This document shows, in pieces, positions 18,253-27,954 of a stretch of 64,000 bases of DNA (positions within the stretch are counted from its first letter, which is position 1; each line of letters begins with the position of its first letter). A program made the translations under genes and the position numbers. This DNA is from Kribbella soli (lineage in GTDB: Bacteria > Actinomycetota > Actinomycetes > Propionibacteriales > Kribbellaceae). A model generated the notes under the pieces. That model saw nothing but the letters and a program-made list of their open reading frames with translations. It searched no databases and was not told the origin of the DNA. The stretch covers positions 496,001 to 560,000 of the forward strand of contig NZ_SJJZ01000003.1 in the NCBI RefSeq assembly GCF_004331345.1. Direction: 5' to 3'.

Positions 18253-19962
18253 TCATCGGCTCCGCGAGGTGTGGGTGAGGTTCTGGGTGGCGAAGAGGCG
18301 GGCGAAGCGGGTGGTTGGGTCGGTCATCAGGTCGTCGTAGGTTCCTTGCTGGGCGACGGTGCCGTTGTCTATGACGTAGATGCGGTCCATTTCGCGCAGG
18401 GTCCAGGCTCGGTGCGAGACGACGATCGTGATGCGATCGGCGCTGGTACGGCGTAGGTCGGTGAAGATCTCGTGCTCCGCCTCGGCGTCGATCGCGGACG
18501 TTGGCTCGTCGAGGATCCAGACGCCGGCGTTGCGCAGGCGGATGCGCGCCAATGCGAGGCGCTGCCACTGGCCGCCGGAGATGCCGGTGCCGCCCCATTG
18601 CTGCCCGAGTTGGGTGTCCAGCGGGAGGTCGGCGGCGAACGTACCGGCCAGCGCGTCGCGAATCGCCGGATCCGTGACGATGTCCGGCGCACCGAGGCCG
18701 ACGGCGTCCCGGAGCGTGAACTCGAAGCGCCCGAACTCCTGCACCAGCAGGCCGAAGTGCGCGAGCCGCTCGTCCTCGGCCATCGCGCCGGCGTCGGCTC
18801 CATCGATCAGCACCCGTCCGCTATCGGGGCTCAGCGCCCCGACAAGCAAGTTGATCGCCGTCGACTTCCCGGCCCCGTTCACGCCGACCAGCGCGACCAG
18901 TTCACCGCGCCGGGCTTCGATGGACACGTCGCGAAGAGTCGGCTCGGCCGCGCCCGGATAGCCGAACGTGACGTTGCCCAAGGCAACGGAATCCACCTGC
19001 CGAACCATCCCGCGGCGCGGCCCGGCCGGCACGCTCCGCACGAACCGCCGGTAGATAGCAGCCTGCGGAGCCGCGGTGACGATACTGCCGAACGCGTACC
19101 CACACTGACGAATCGCGTTCAACCCGGTGATCGTGCCGGCCACCGCCGCAGCCGCCGCTCCCCCGGTCGCACCGCCACGCACCAAAGCGATCAGCGCGCC
19201 CCCGAACAGCAGCACCGTGACCAGCGCCGCGCCCAGCTCGTACAACACCGCAGTACGGATCATCCGATCGAGGACCCAGGTCGCCGACGCCCGGCTGTTC
19301 GCGACCAGTCCGGCCACCTTCCACCCCGATCCCAGCACCGCCAGCTCGGTCCCGGGGCGCTGCTGGATCAGTTGCTCGGTCGCGTACGCCGCCCTGCGCT
19401 CGTGCTCGGCGACCCGCGGCCAGCCCTTCGCCTCCATCCGCGAGATCAACGTGAACGCGAGAACTGTCGGCGCCAACGCAGCGAGCACCAGCAGCCCGGA
19501 GACCAGGTTGATCGACGCGATCGCCACGCACAGTACGACGGACGTCGCCGCCGCACTCAGCAACTGCACCGGCTTGCCGGCCACGTCACTCATCGGGTGG
19601 GTCGCGGTCTGGCTCGCTTCCAGGTCGCGGACCGTCTCGGGCCCGGCCAGTCGGCTCGGGCTCAGCCGGGCGGCGACGCCGGCAAGCTCGGTCCGCAGCG
19701 CGAGCCGCAGACGCAGCATCATCCGCTGGCCGACGCCGTTCGACACCTGGGTCAGCGGATACATCGACCCGACCACCACGGTCAGCCCGAGCAGCGGACG
19801 CCAGACGTCACCGCTGTCGATCAGATCACGGATCAGCACCACCTGCGCCCCGGGCAGGATCGCCAGCAGGAGTTGGAGAACCGAGTACGTCGCAAGCCAT
19901 CCCGGGGTGATCCGGAGGGCGTCGATCAACGATTCACGGGCAGTACGGAACGCGTCGAGCAC
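18253..19962 (-). CDS. ABC exporter 3 (fused membrane and ATPase domains)
   Basis: 569 residues: membrane domain (about 20-305), then an ATPase with P-loop GVNGAGKST (360-368), a slightly altered signature ISGGQ (461-465), Walker B VWILDEPTSAID and VVSHRAWTLREMD. The switch His is present but the following residues differ from the common SHRFSTVR. The GTG start at 19962 has an AGGA ribosome site 7 bases upstream. This is the promoter-proximal gene of the three-exporter operon. Confidence 0.9.
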   Translation of the reverse strand: MLDAFRTARESLIDALRITPGWLATYSVLQLLLAILPGAQVVLIRDLIDSGDVWRPLLGLTVVVGSMYPLTQVSNGVGQRMMLRLRLALRTELAGVAARLSPSRLAGPETVRDLEASQTATHPMSDVAGKPVQLLSAAATSVVLCVAIASINLVSGLLVLAALAPTVLAFTLISRMEAKGWPRVAEHERRAAYATEQLIQQRPGTELAVLGSGWKVAGLVANSRASATWVLDRMIRTAVLYELGAALVTVLLFGGALIALVRGGATGGAAAAAVAGTITGLNAIRQCGYAFGSIVTAAPQAAIYRRFVRSVPAGPRRGMVRQVDSVALGNVTFGYPGAAEPTLRDVSIEARRGELVALVGVNGAGKSTAINLLVGALSPDSGRVLIDGADAGAMAEDERLAHFGLLVQEFGRFEFTLRDAVGLGAPDIVTDPAIRDALAGTFAADLPLDTQLGQQWGGTGISGGQWQRLALARIRLRNAGVWILDEPTSAIDAEAEHEIFTDLRRTSADRITIVVSHRAWTLREMDRIYVIDNGTVAQQGTYDDLMTDPTTRFARLFATQNLTHTSRSR

Positions 19963-20129
19963 GATGATCCTCGCAAGGCAGGCCGGAGCCGCGCCGGTGT
20001 TCCAGCGCGGATCGCGTCGGCCGCAAATTGCGTGTCATCCCAGCAAGCAGGCCCAGCCCGTGCATCCAGGGATCCAGTGGCAGATCACGTTATGACGTCG
20101 CACCCGAGGCTACAGGGTTGGCCGGCCAC

Positions 20130-21512
20130 TCAGTGGGGCGGGATGTTCTGGTTCAGGTGGAACAGGTTGCCGGGGTCGTACTTCTGCTTGAGGTCGTGCA
20201 GCCGGTCGTACGTCGCGGCGCCGTACGCGGATCGGATGCGGTCGGTGCCCTCGTCGGTCAGGAAGTTGACGTAGACGCCGGACTGGTGTGGCGTCATCGC
20301 TCGCCACGAGTCGCGGACCCAGTCGCGCTGTTCCTCGAAGCCCTCGGGGCCCGGCGTCGCGCCGACGAAGTTGAAGGTGTGGCCGCTCGACCGGCCCCCG
20401 AACGCCGTACTGTCGTCAGGCACCCGGGAGACCGCGCCGCCGAGGTGGAAGATCGGGTACGACGTGAGGGGTGAGTCGATCGCCCGTCCGCGGTCGACTG
20501 CGATGTCGATGACCTCGTCGGTCAGCTCGGCGACGTCGCAGGAGCGCATGTAGTACCACCGGCCGTGCGGGAAGCTCGGGTCGAGCATCGACTGCAGGCT
20601 GACGAACGACCTCGGCGTACACAGATCCAGGACCGGTGCCGCGAAAGCCTTCAGCGGCGCCACCGCGCGCTCCCCGTCTTCGACCGGACCGGCGTAGCAC
20701 GCCATCACCATCACCACGGGCCGGCCGTGAAGTTCAGGCGGCATCGCCGGGACGGCGGGCACCCAGCGGTGGATCACCGCGGTGGTCAGCTCGTCCGGGA
20801 TGTCGGTGATCCAGTCCTGATAGAAGCGCAGCAGCTCCGGCGCCTGCTCCATCGGCCATGCGATCGGTCCGGCATACACGGTCGGCCCGACCGGATGCAG
20901 CCGGAACTCGAACTCGGTCACGATCCCGAAGTTCCCGCCACCACCCCGGATCCCCCAGAACAGATCGGCGTTGACGTCCGCACTCGCGGTCACCAGTTCG
21001 CCCTCGGCAGTGACCAGGTCGACCGAGAGCAGGTTGTCGATGCTCAGCCCGTACTTGCGCATCAGCCAGCCGATCCCGCCGCCGAGCGTGAGCCCGGCCA
21101 GGCCGGTGTGCGTGACGATGCCGGACGGCGTCGCCAGGCCGAACGCCTGGGTCTCACGATCGAGTTCCCCGAGCAGTACGCCCGCCTGCGCCCGGGCAGT
21201 ACGCCGTACCGGATCGACCCGGATGCCCTTCAACAGCGACAGGTCCAGCAGGATGCCGCCGTCGCAGGTCGAGTGGCCGGGGAAGCTGTGACCGCCGCCG
21301 CGAACCGCCACCGGCCCACCGGTACGGCGAGCGAACGCGAGCGCAGCGCGGATGTCGGCCACGCCGGTGCACCGAGCGATCAGCCCTGGTCGGCGGTCGA
21401 TCGACCCGTTCCAGACCTTCCGGAGGTCGTCGTACGATGCCTCCCCCGGATGAACCAGCTCCCCACGGAAGTCCTCGCCAAGTGCCTGAATCTCCGGAGT
21501 AATCGTGCTCAT
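20130..21512 (-). CDS. FAD-linked oxidase of the berberine bridge enzyme (BBE) family
   Basis: 460 residues with an FAD-binding PCMH domain and a C-terminal BBE domain ending in the family motif NLFHLNQNIPP. The flavin-attachment motif RGGGHS (71-76) has the expected His75. The Cys used by bicovalent BBE enzymes is replaced (SGIVTHTG), so only single covalent FAD linkage is expected. Relatives oxidise sugars, alkaloids or secondary-metabolite alcohols. The substrate cannot be told here. The ATG at 21512 (MSTITPE) is chosen because upstream residues are out-of-frame shadow of the next gene. It has no signal peptide. Confidence 0.88.
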   Translation of the reverse strand: MSTITPEIQALGEDFRGELVHPGEASYDDLRKVWNGSIDRRPGLIARCTGVADIRAALAFARRTGGPVAVRGGGHSFPGHSTCDGGILLDLSLLKGIRVDPVRRTARAQAGVLLGELDRETQAFGLATPSGIVTHTGLAGLTLGGGIGWLMRKYGLSIDNLLSVDLVTAEGELVTASADVNADLFWGIRGGGGNFGIVTEFEFRLHPVGPTVYAGPIAWPMEQAPELLRFYQDWITDIPDELTTAVIHRWVPAVPAMPPELHGRPVVMVMACYAGPVEDGERAVAPLKAFAAPVLDLCTPRSFVSLQSMLDPSFPHGRWYYMRSCDVAELTDEVIDIAVDRGRAIDSPLTSYPIFHLGGAVSRVPDDSTAFGGRSSGHTFNFVGATPGPEGFEEQRDWVRDSWRAMTPHQSGVYVNFLTDEGTDRIRSAYGAATYDRLHDLKQKYDPGNLFHLNQNIPPH

Positions 21513-21589
21513 GACCAGCTCCCCGAGTCCCCTCCCCCAGGCCTCCTCACCGGCCAGTTTGCTCCTGCCGCGGAAGGCTGTCGAGGCTC

Positions 21590-22903
21590 TCAGAGAGCGA
21601 AAGCGCCGGCGTCCTCGTCGAAGGGGCCCATGACGGTGAGGGCGGGCGTGCCGACGTAGAGGTCGGCGGCCAGGGCGGTCACGTCGTCGAGGGTGACCGA
21701 GTCGATGCGGTGCAGGATCTCGTCGACGGTGGGGAGTTCGCCGTACACGAGTTCGGCCTTCGCGATCCGGGTCATCTTGGCGCCGGTGTCCTCGAGGCCC
21801 ATCACGACCGAGCCGCGCATCTGGCCCTTGCCGCGGAGCAGTTCGTCCGGGGTGATGTTGCCGCGGGCAATCGACTCGAGCTCGCCGCGGATCACGTCCA
21901 GGACCTCGGGGGCCTTCTTCGGCAGGCAGCCCGCGTACACGCCGACCATGCCCGAGTCGGCGTACGCCGAACCGAACGTGAACACCGAGTACGCCAGTCC
22001 GCGTTTCTCCCGCACTTCCTGGAAGAGCCGCGACGACATCCCGCCGCCGACGATCCCGTGCAGTACGCCGGCGATGTAGCGGCGCGCGTCGCTCCGGACC
22101 AGCCCGGGCATCCCGAGCACCAGGTGCGCCTGCTCGACGTCCCGGTGGTGCACCTGCACCCCGCCGTACGTCGGAACGGTCTTGCCGGCACCACGTCGTA
22201 CAGCGGCCGGCTCGGCCTCGGCCGTGACCCAGTGCCGCTCGAACGCCTTGCGGACCAGGCGGACCACGTCGGCGTGGTCGACGTTGCCGGCCACCGAGAC
22301 CACGATGTTGGACGGCTTGTAGCGGCGCCGGTACCAGCCCACGACCTGCTGGCGGGACAGCCCGGCGACCGATTCCGGCGTACCGGTGATCGAGCGCCCC
22401 AGCGGGGACCGGCCCCACAGCTGCTCGGCGAACAGGTCGTGGATGTGGTCCGACGTCTCGTCGGCGTGCATCGCGATCTCTTCGTCGATGACGTCGCGCT
22501 CACTCTCCACGTCGGCGTTCGTCAGCGTGGCGGAGGTGATCATGTCGCAGATGACGTCGACCGCGAGCGGCAGGTCGGAGTCCAGCACCCGCGCGTAGTA
22601 GCAGGTGTACTCCTTGCCGGTGAACGCGTTCATCTCGCCGCCGACCGCGTCGATCGCGGCGGAGATCTCCAGCGCGTCGCGGCGCTCGGTGCCCTTGAAC
22701 AGCAGGTGTTCCAGGAAGTGCGTCGCACCGGCCAGCTGCTCCGGCTCGTCGCGGGAGCCGACGCCGACCCACAGACCGAACGTGACCGAGCGGAAGCCCG
22801 GCACCGACTGGGACAGCACGCGAAGCCCGGAGGGCAGGACGGTCCGTTTCACCGGACCGCCCGCCTCCGGGCTCAGCAGCGTGCTGGTGATGGCTCGAGT
22901 CAC
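21590..22903 (-). CDS. M16 family zinc metallopeptidase (insulinase/processing peptidase-like)
   Basis: 437 residues. The inverted zinc motif HFLEH (H62, E65, H66) and the distal ligand Glu142 in RDVIDEE, 76 residues later, are intact. The second half is a typical inactive M16 domain (GGGMSSRLFQEVREKRGLAYSV). Actinobacterial homologues always follow pnp. Here the GTG start overlaps the pnp stop by four bases (GTGA), so the two are cotranscribed. A cytosolic role in peptide degradation is likely, since no signal peptide is present. Confidence 0.94.
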   Translation of the reverse strand: MTRAITSTLLSPEAGGPVKRTVLPSGLRVLSQSVPGFRSVTFGLWVGVGSRDEPEQLAGATHFLEHLLFKGTERRDALEISAAIDAVGGEMNAFTGKEYTCYYARVLDSDLPLAVDVICDMITSATLTNADVESERDVIDEEIAMHADETSDHIHDLFAEQLWGRSPLGRSITGTPESVAGLSRQQVVGWYRRRYKPSNIVVSVAGNVDHADVVRLVRKAFERHWVTAEAEPAAVRRGAGKTVPTYGGVQVHHRDVEQAHLVLGMPGLVRSDARRYIAGVLHGIVGGGMSSRLFQEVREKRGLAYSVFTFGSAYADSGMVGVYAGCLPKKAPEVLDVIRGELESIARGNITPDELLRGKGQMRGSVVMGLEDTGAKMTRIAKAELVYGELPTVDEILHRIDSVTLDDVTALAADLYVGTPALTVMGPFDEDAGAFAL

Positions 22904-25137
22904 TCGGCGGCGGGCTCGGCCTTCTTGTCTGCCTCTTCACCCTCGATGACCGGGATCAGCGAGAGCTTGCCGCGGTCGTCGATCTCGGCGATCTCGACCT
23001 GCAGCTTCTGGCCGACCGAGAGCACGTCCTCGACGGCCTCGACGCGCTTGCCACCGGCCAGCGGACGCAGCTTGCTGATGTGCAGCAGGCCGTCCTTGCC
23101 CGGCAGCAGGCTGATGAACGCACCGAAGTTGGTCGTCTTCACGACCGTGCCCAGGTAACGCTCGCCCTTCTCCGGCATGGTCGGGTTCGCGATCGCGTTG
23201 ATCGCGGCCCGGGCCGCCTCGGCCGACGGGCCGTCGGTCGCGCCGATGTACACGGTGCCGTCGTCCTCGATCGAGATGTCGGCGCCGGTGTCCTCGGTGA
23301 TCTGGTTGATCATCTTGCCCTTCGGGCCGATGACCTCGCCGATCTTGTCGACCGGGACCTTTACCGAGATGACCCGCGGCGCGAACTCGCTCATCTCACC
23401 CGGCGCGTCGATGGCCTTGGCCATCACGTCCAGGATCGTCAGGCGGGCGTCCTTGGCCTGGGTCAGTGCGCCGCCCAGCACGCTGGCCGGGATGCCGTCC
23501 AGCTTGGTGTCGAGCTGCAGGGCGGTGACGAAGTCCTTCGTACCGGCGACCTTGAAGTCCATGTCGCCGAACGCGTCCTCCGCGCCCAGGATGTCGGTCA
23601 GCGCGACGTACTGCGTCTCGCCGTCGATCTCACCGGAGATCAGACCCATCGCGATACCGGCGACCGGGGCCTTCAGCGGCACACCGGCGTTCAGCAGCGA
23701 CAGCGTCGAGGCGCAGACCGAACCCATCGAGGTGGACCCGTTCGAACCGAGCGCCTCGGACACCTGACGCAGCGCGTACGGGAAGTCCTCGCGGGACGGC
23801 AGCACCGGCACCAGGGCCCGCTCGGCCAGCGCGCCGTGACCGATCTCGCGGCGCTTCGGCGAACCGACCCGGCCGGTCTCACCGGTCGAGTACGGCGGGA
23901 AGTTGTAGTTGTGCATGTACCGCTTGCGGGTCTCCGGGGAGAGCGTGTCCAGCTGCTGCTCCATCCGGAGCATGTTCAGCGTGGTGACACCCATGATCTG
24001 GGTCTCGCCGCGCTCGAACAGCGCCGAGCCGTGCACCCGCGGGAGCACGCCGATCTGGGCCTTCAGCGGCCGGATGTCGGCCAGCCCGCGGCCGTCGATG
24101 CGGACCTTCTCCTTCAGCACCCGCTGCCGGACCAGCTTCTTGGTCAGCGAGCGGAAGGCTGCGGACAGCTCCTTCTCGCGGCCCTCGAAGTCGGCGGCCA
24201 GCTTGTCCACCGTGGCGGCCTTGACCGCGTCGGTGGCGTCTTCGCGCTCGTGCTTGCCGGCGATGGTCAGCGCCTGCGCGAGCTCCTCGCTCGCGGAAGC
24301 CTCGACCGCGGCGAACGCGTCGTCCTGGTAGTCCGGGAAGACCGGGAACTCACCGGTCGGCTTCGCGGCCTTCGCCGCCAGCTCGGACTGCGCGTCGACC
24401 AGGGCCTTGATGAACGCCTTGGAGGCCTCGAGGCCCTCGGCGACGATCTCCTCGGTCGGCGCCTGCGCGCCACCGGCGACCTTGTCGAAGGTGGTCGGGG
24501 TCGACTCGGCCTCGACCATCATGATCGCGACGTCACCGGACTCGGTGACACGACCGGCGACCACCATGTCGAAGACGGCGTCCTCGAGCTCGGTGTGCGT
24601 CGGGAACGCGACCCACTGGGTGCCGATCAGCGCGACGCGGGTGGCGCCGATCGGGCCCGAGAACGGCAGCCCGGCGATCTGGGTGGACATCGACGCCGCG
24701 TTGATCGCGAGCACGTCGTACAGCTTGTCCGGGTTCAGCGCCAGGACCGTGATGACGACCTGGATCTCGTTGCGCAGGCCGGACACGAACGACGGCCGCA
24801 GCGGGCGGTCGATCAGCCGGCAGGTCAGGATGGCCTCCTCGGAAGGACGGCCCTCCCGGCGGAAGAACGAGCCCGGGATGCGACCCGCGGCGTACATCCG
24901 CTCCTCGACGTCCACCGTCAACGGGAAGAAGTCGAACTGGTCCTTGGGCTTCTTGCTGGCCGTGGTGGCCGACAGCACCATCGTGTCGCCGTCGAGGTAG
25001 GCGGCGGCGGAGCCGGCGGCCTGCTGGGCCAGACGGCCCGTCTCGAAGCGGATGGTACGGGTGCCGAAGCTGCCGTTGTCGATGACGGCCTCAGCGAATT
25101 CGGCGCCCTCCATGGGCGCACTTGTGGATCCCGACAC
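22900..25137 (-). CDS. pnp: Polyribonucleotide nucleotidyltransferase
   Basis: Phosphorolytic 3'-5' exoribonuclease, which in actinobacteria also polymerises RNA tails. 745 residues: two RNase PH-like halves (about 15-230 and 320-555) separated by an alpha-helical linker, a KH domain (about 570-630, with IGPKGKMINQI) and an S1 domain (about 640-715, YLGTVVKTTNFGAFISLLPGKDGLLH). I place the start at GTG 25137 because AGAGGGG lies 6-7 bases upstream. The ATG eight codons later matches the Streptomyces N-terminus more closely and remains possible. It lies downstream of rpsO. Confidence 0.96.
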   Translation of the reverse strand: MSGSTSAPMEGAEFAEAVIDNGSFGTRTIRFETGRLAQQAAGSAAAYLDGDTMVLSATTASKKPKDQFDFFPLTVDVEERMYAAGRIPGSFFRREGRPSEEAILTCRLIDRPLRPSFVSGLRNEIQVVITVLALNPDKLYDVLAINAASMSTQIAGLPFSGPIGATRVALIGTQWVAFPTHTELEDAVFDMVVAGRVTESGDVAIMMVEAESTPTTFDKVAGGAQAPTEEIVAEGLEASKAFIKALVDAQSELAAKAAKPTGEFPVFPDYQDDAFAAVEASASEELAQALTIAGKHEREDATDAVKAATVDKLAADFEGREKELSAAFRSLTKKLVRQRVLKEKVRIDGRGLADIRPLKAQIGVLPRVHGSALFERGETQIMGVTTLNMLRMEQQLDTLSPETRKRYMHNYNFPPYSTGETGRVGSPKRREIGHGALAERALVPVLPSREDFPYALRQVSEALGSNGSTSMGSVCASTLSLLNAGVPLKAPVAGIAMGLISGEIDGETQYVALTDILGAEDAFGDMDFKVAGTKDFVTALQLDTKLDGIPASVLGGALTQAKDARLTILDVMAKAIDAPGEMSEFAPRVISVKVPVDKIGEVIGPKGKMINQITEDTGADISIEDDGTVYIGATDGPSAEAARAAINAIANPTMPEKGERYLGTVVKTTNFGAFISLLPGKDGLLHISKLRPLAGGKRVEAVEDVLSVGQKLQVEIAEIDDRGKLSLIPVIEGEEADKKAEPAAE

Positions 25138-25348
25138 GGGATACCCCTCTCTCACAGTGTGACGACTGCGAGGCGCGAGCTTCCGGGATGCCGGTCTTCG
25201 ATCGAGGCCCGCGGGTATTTGCCAAGATATCCAGCACTACCCGAAAGCCACTACCGAGGACCGGTCGTGGTCCCGCCACGCGCTTCGCGTCGCCTCGTAC
25301 GTCTTACGTGGTTCGATATTCAGTTGTTCCACACCAAGGCGTGGATAC

Positions 25349-25388
25349 GCGAGGAGCGGCCACCCGAGCTTCGGGGGCCGCTCCTCGC
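25349..25388 (-). terminator. Strong hairpin after rpsO
   Basis: A perfect 13-bp stem, GCGAGGAGCGGCC (25349-25361) with its complement at 25376-25388, contains a further inner CCCGA/TCGGG stem. It begins 5 bases beyond the rpsO stop codon on the minus strand. No clear U-tract follows, as is common in GC-rich actinobacteria. It would separate rpsO from pnp. Confidence 0.75.
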
Positions 25389-25392
25389 GACG

Positions 25393-25665
25393 TCATCGGC
25401 GAAGGCCGAGCCGCTCGATCAGGGAGCGGTAGCGGTTGATGTCCTTCTTCGCCAGGTAGTTCAGCAGCCGGCGGCGCTGACCGACGAGCAGCAACAGGCC
25501 ACGACGGCTGTGGTGGTCGTGCTTGTGCTCTTTCAGGTGCTCGGTGAGGTGAGCGATGCGGTGCGTCAGAAGCGCAACCTGGACCTCGGGGGACCCGGTG
25601 TCGCCCTCGGTCAGGGCGTACTCACCCATGATCTTCTTCTTCGTTGCGGCATCAACAGATGACAC
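25393..25665 (-). CDS. rpsO: 30S ribosomal protein S15
   Basis: 90 residues, the standard length. It binds the 16S rRNA central domain. The hallmark GDTGSPEVQVALLTHRI, HKHDHHSRRGLL and QRRRLLNYL segments are present. I place the start at GTG 25665 (VSSVDAATKKK), aligned with known S15 proteins and preceded by AGAGGA 6 bases upstream. The open frame beyond it is not homologous. It lies in the usual order ribF-rpsO-pnp. Confidence 0.96.
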   Translation of the reverse strand: MSSVDAATKKKIMGEYALTEGDTGSPEVQVALLTHRIAHLTEHLKEHKHDHHSRRGLLLLVGQRRRLLNYLAKKDINRYRSLIERLGLRR

Positions 25666-25794
25666 AGGATTCCTCTCGATTTCCGTTGCGCGGCGCACCG
25701 GGGCATTCTTCACCCGAGCACTCTCGATCCGCGGCCGTTCAGACGGCAGCAGCCAGCGTATCAGTCCGTGGACGCGCCCCCTAATCAGCCCTGA

Positions 25795-26754
25795 TCAGTT
25801 GCTGAGCAGGTGTCGCGCCCCGTCGACGTCGGCCTTCATCTGCACCAGCAGCTCGTCGATGCTGTCGAACCGGATCTGCGTGCCGCGCAGCCGGGCGACG
25901 AAATCGATCGCGACCGTGGCGCCGTACAGCTCGAGGTCGTCGCGGTCCAGCACGTACGACTCCACCCGGCGGTCCACGCCGTCGAAGGTCGGGTTGCTGC
26001 CGACACTGATCGCCGCGGGCAGCGGATCCGGGTACGCCGGGGCGCCCGGAGCCGGTGTCAGCACGGTCAGCCACCCGGCGTACACACCGTCCTGCGGCAC
26101 CGCGGCGCCCGGGTCGGCGGGGATGTTCGCGGTCGGGTAGCCGAGCTCGCGGCCGCGCTTGTCGCCCTCGACGACCACGCCGGTGACCCGCAGCGGACGG
26201 CCGAGCGCCTCCGCGGCGGCCTCCACGTCGCCGTCGGCCAGCCGCTGGCGCACGTACGTCGACGACCAGGGCTGCTCGTCCCCCGCGAGGCTCAGACCCT
26301 CGACCTGGAAGCCGTACTGCGTTCCCGCCTGGACGAGGGTGTCGACGTGGCCGGCCGCCTTGTGACCGAAGCGGAAGTTCTCACCGACCACGATCGCCTT
26401 CGCGTGCAACGCGTTCACCAGCGTGCGCTCGATGAACTCCTCGGGCGACCAGTGCGACACCTCCTTGGTGAACGGGAGGATCAGCACCGCGTCCGCGCCG
26501 GCCTCGCCGAGCAGTTCGGCGCGCCGGCCAGGATCGCTGAGCTGCAGCGGCGCGTGGTCGGGCCGCAGGACCCGCATCGGGTGCGGGTCGAAGGTCATCG
26601 CGACCACCGGCAGGCCACCCAGCTCGGCCGCCCGCGCGCGGGCGTGCGCGAGCACCTCCTGATGACCCCGGTGCACCCCGTCGAAGTTCCCGATGGTGAC
26701 GACGGTCGGCCCGAGCTCCGGGCTCACCTCGTCCAATCCATGCCAGACACGCAT
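25795..26754 (-). CDS. ribF: Bifunctional riboflavin kinase / FMN adenylyltransferase
   Basis: Makes FMN from riboflavin and then FAD. The 319-residue protein has an N-terminal nucleotidyltransferase domain (TIGNFDGVHRGHQ, about 18-30; YVRQRLADGD in the middle) and a C-terminal flavokinase domain (GRELGYPTANI...DGVYAGW, then NPTFDG and ESYVLD). I place the start at ATG 26754 (MRVWHGLDEV). The longer open frame is unsupported. In Streptomyces ribF follows truB directly. Here three genes and a repeat-rich gap lie between. No FMN riboswitch is visible upstream. Confidence 0.95.
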   Translation of the reverse strand: MRVWHGLDEVSPELGPTVVTIGNFDGVHRGHQEVLAHARARAAELGGLPVVAMTFDPHPMRVLRPDHAPLQLSDPGRRAELLGEAGADAVLILPFTKEVSHWSPEEFIERTLVNALHAKAIVVGENFRFGHKAAGHVDTLVQAGTQYGFQVEGLSLAGDEQPWSSTYVRQRLADGDVEAAAEALGRPLRVTGVVVEGDKRGRELGYPTANIPADPGAAVPQDGVYAGWLTVLTPAPGAPAYPDPLPAAISVGSNPTFDGVDRRVESYVLDRDDLELYGATVAIDFVARLRGTQIRFDSIDELLVQMKADVDGARHLLSN

Positions 26755-26873
26755 GGCAGCAGGATTCCATGCCCGCCCCGCATTGCTTCCATCAGGTCCA
26801 CGATCACCCCTTGTAATCGTGCGGTGACTAAACTTATGGTGGGCCGCGCATTGGATGAGCCTGGGGAGGTCTC

Positions 26874-27914
26874 GTGAAGCTACGCCGTCTGGTTGCTGTC
26901 TGCGCTGCACTCGCACTGGTGGCCGGCTTACCTGCCGCTGCCGCCACCGCTGCGCCGAGCTCCACGACGTCCACCGGCTTCTCGAGGTACGTCGCGCTGG
27001 GCGACTCGTACACGTCCGCGCCGTTCGTCCCCTTGGCCGACCTGTTGTCGCTCGGGTGCGCCCGTTCGTACAGCAACTACCCGAAGCTGCTGGCCTCGGC
27101 GCTCGGCGTGCACCGGTTCACCGACGTGAGCTGCGGCGGGGCGGACACCACGAACATGACCTCGCCACAGAGCACGATCCTCGGCACCGCGGCGCCGCAG
27201 TTCGACGCACTCACGCCGGACACGGACCTGGTGACGCTCGGGATCGGCGGAAACGACTTCGGGGTCTTCGGCGACATCATCGGCACCTGCCCAGGGCTGC
27301 GCGCCTCCGACCCGACCGGGGCGCCGTGCAAGGCGCACTTCACGGTCGACGGCGTGGACACGCTGAAAACCAAGATCGCCCAGACCCAGACCCGGATCGC
27401 GATCGTCGTCCAGGGCATCCGGGCGAGGTCGCCGCAGGCCACGATCGTGCTGGTCGGCTACCCGAAGATCGCGCCGGAGCACGGGACCTGCCCGTCGATC
27501 CTCCCGTTCGCCGACGGCGACTACGCGTACCTGTACTCGATCGAGCAGGCGCTGAACGCGGCCGTCTCCGGGGCAGCCGAGGCCGGCGGAGCGACGTACG
27601 TCGACACCTTCGGGCCGTCCACCGGGCACGACGCCTGCGCCCCGGACGGCCAGGCGTGGATCCAGGGCAAGGACATCAACCTGCTGCGGGCGATCAGCTA
27701 CCACCCGCGCTTCGAGGGCGAGGCCGGGATGGCCGCGCTCACCTACAAGACGCTGACCGGCCTGCCGCCGGTCGTCACCGCGACCGAGCAGGCCACCTGG
27801 GCCGCTCAGGCGCGCACGCTGGCGAAGCAGGCCGCGGCATCACCTCAAGCTGCCCTCTCCCCCAAGGCCCTCGAGGCCTCCCTGAACCGCGTACGGACCA
27901 GCGCGCAACGCTGA
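26874..27914 (+). CDS. Secreted SGNH/GDSL-type lipase/esterase
   Basis: 346 residues with a signal peptide of about 26 residues (cleavage near ATA-AP). The SGNH blocks are visible: ALGDSYTS (nucleophile Ser45), SCGGAD, GIGGNDFG and a C-terminal YHPRFEG region with the catalytic His. The Cys pairs fit the disulfide-rich Streptomyces extracellular lipase group. I place the start at GTG 26874 with GGGGAGG upstream. The gene runs against its core-block neighbours and contains a TTA codon at 26928. The substrate (lipid or acetyl ester) is not determinable. Confidence 0.9.
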   Translation: MKLRRLVAVCAALALVAGLPAAAATAAPSSTTSTGFSRYVALGDSYTSAPFVPLADLLSLGCARSYSNYPKLLASALGVHRFTDVSCGGADTTNMTSPQSTILGTAAPQFDALTPDTDLVTLGIGGNDFGVFGDIIGTCPGLRASDPTGAPCKAHFTVDGVDTLKTKIAQTQTRIAIVVQGIRARSPQATIVLVGYPKIAPEHGTCPSILPFADGDYAYLYSIEQALNAAVSGAAEAGGATYVDTFGPSTGHDACAPDGQAWIQGKDINLLRAISYHPRFEGEAGMAALTYKTLTGLPPVVTATEQATWAAQARTLAKQAAASPQAALSPKALEASLNRVRTSAQR

Positions 27915-27954
27915 CCCTTTCCAATCCGTACTGCGGACCACGGGCCGGGCCACC

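Noticed and set aside
19963..20129. Small peptide gene upstream of the exporter trio
   Set aside because: The only short frame (starting near 20063 on the minus strand) runs into exporter 3, lacks a ribosome site and has no leader/core features.
23080..25662. 860-codon open frame antisense to pnp and rpsO
   Set aside because: A GC-rich antisense shadow. Its translation is His/Arg/Gly-rich without domain motifs, while the other strand encodes clear PNPase and S15.
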